From: DATFVA01 sp963800255
GTDB lineage: Bacteria; Bacteroidota; Ignavibacteria; Ignavibacteriales; Ignavibacteriaceae
Length of the DNA: 64,000 nt
Assembly (NCBI GenBank): GCA_963800255.1
Contig: CAWDAK010000009.1
Span: forward strand, 372,001-436,000
Direction: 5' to 3'
The notes under the pieces are model-generated. The model was not told where the DNA came from and searched no databases. It was given only the letters and a program-made list of their open reading frames with translations. Position numbers and translations under genes: made by a program. Shown piece after piece: positions 63,537-64,000 of the stretch. Each line of letters starts with the position of its first letter. Within the stretch, counting starts at the first letter, position 1.

Positions 63537-64000
63537 ATTGCCTCCAATATATGTATTACACAGCTTGCACCGGAACCGCCCATATTCTGCGCCATCCCGA
63601 TATGAGCATTCTTTACCTGCCGCTGACCGGCTTTTCCCTGAAGCTGTTCATAAAGTTCAATAATCTGAGCAATACCCGTAGCTCCGACAGGATGACCTTT
63701 TGACTTCAAGCCGCCGCTTGTATTTATGGGAATATGCCCGGACTCAAGAGAAGTGAGTCCTTCTTCAACTGAAGGGCCTCCACATCCCTTATCAAAGAAG
63801 CCGAGGTCCTCACTCACCACAATTTCGGCTATACTGAAACAATCGTGAACTTCGGCCAGATCGATATTCTCAGGCTTCAGACCGCTCTGTTTATAAGCTC
63901 TTTCAGCAGCTTTAACGACTGCATCAAGAGTAGTGAGACTTCTTCTGCTGTGGAGAGCTATGGTATCCGATGCCTGGGCTGAAGCTTTTACCCGGATGGG
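63533..64000 (-). CDS. Thiolase / SCP2-type acyl-CoA acetyltransferase, C-terminal part (cut by window edge)
   Basis: The frame is open to the right edge, giving about 155 residues of the C-terminal half. PIRVKASAQASDTIALHSR, LAEVHDCFSIAEIVVSEDLG, NTSGGLKSKGHPVGATGIAQ (catalytic His) and AQNMGGSGASCVIHILE (catalytic Cys region) match the SCP2/lipid-transfer-type thiolase family. The GTG at 63820 is an internal valine, not a start. Degrades or builds 3-oxoacyl-CoA; partner DUF35 gene overlaps by 4 nt. Confidence 0.93.
   Translation of the reverse strand, partial: PIRVKASAQASDTIALHSRRSLTTLDAVVKAAERAYKQSGLKPENIDLAEVHDCFSIAEIVVSEDLGFFDKGCGGPSVEEGLTSLESGHIPINTSGGLKSKGHPVGATGIAQIIELYEQLQGKAGQRQVKNAHIGMAQNMGGSGASCVIHILEAI

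Noticed and set aside
63533..63820. Complete 95-residue protein beginning at GTG 63820
   Set aside because: The frame stays open to the window edge with clear thiolase sequence upstream, so GTG is an internal valine.

Overview
The window looks like part of a chromosome from a free-living Gram-negative bacterium of the Bacteroidota/Chlorobi superphylum, most likely Ignavibacteria or a close relative. The evidence is: three secreted proteins ending in a type IX secretion (T9SS) type A sorting domain with the NYPNPFNP signature; PorV/PorQ-type and TonB-dependent outer-membrane proteins; an atpD-atpC pair standing apart from the rest of the ATP synthase genes; and frequent Shine-Dalgarno-like sites (for example before sodA and prfB), which are unusual in classical Bacteroidetes. 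No tRNA, rRNA, CRISPR, prophage or transposase gene was found.

Layout. 0-3.3 kb (+): cysteine desulfurase (cut by the window edge), a small unknown protein, an IscA-type Fe-S carrier, Mn-type superoxide dismutase and a Lon-substrate-domain protein. 3.3-5.1 kb (-): atpC and atpD. 5.2-5.3 kb: a 129-bp inverted-repeat element. 5.35-18.4 kb (-): a surface-protein locus. It has two large secreted proteins, then five genes with 1-4 nt overlaps: lipoprotein, TonB-dependent receptor, PorV/PorQ-like protein, NHL-repeat lipoprotein and secreted phospholipase-D-family protein. 18.6-25.6 kb (-): a complete 2-oxoacid dehydrogenase operon with its own lipoylation enzymes (lpdA, lipB, fused E1, E2, lipA). 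25.8-32.8 kb (-): an acetate operon. It has a SatP-type transporter, acetyl-CoA synthetase, a GNAT/degenerate ADP-forming acyl-CoA synthetase fusion, an AcuB-like CBS-ACT protein and an AcuC-like deacetylase. The architecture suggests acetate uptake and activation controlled by reversible lysine acetylation.

33.2-39.1 kb (+): a TonB receptor, a DUF4249 lipoprotein and a lipoprotein with two cysteine-less rhodanese domains, followed by rpiA and a PLP-dependent deaminase. 39.1-49.9 kb (-): an alpha-glucan/trehalose operon (treS-maltokinase fusion, treZ, a GH57/DUF3536 enzyme, treY). 49.9-50.8 kb and 52.5-52.9 kb: two islands of palindromic and tandem repeats flanking a secreted YCF48-type beta-propeller protein. 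52.9-58.3 kb (-): a tight five-gene operon (GNAT, ornithine/alanine-racemase-like enzyme, sodium/solute symporter, frameshifted M20 amidohydrolase, alanine racemase). 58.3-59.0 kb: a gap with a possible 40-codon cationic membrane peptide and a possible structured small RNA with a strong terminator. 59.0-64.0 kb (-): DUF2279 protein, prfB with the classical programmed frameshift, an AtuA pair, and a DUF35/thiolase pair (the thiolase cut by the window edge).

The best candidates for undescribed biology are the five-gene overlapping surface locus, the acetate operon whose predicted acetyltransferase carries a synthetase domain lacking its catalytic histidine, the racemase/symporter operon, and the repeat islands that share sequence modules. 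No feature was checked by database search. All family calls are from sequence reading.
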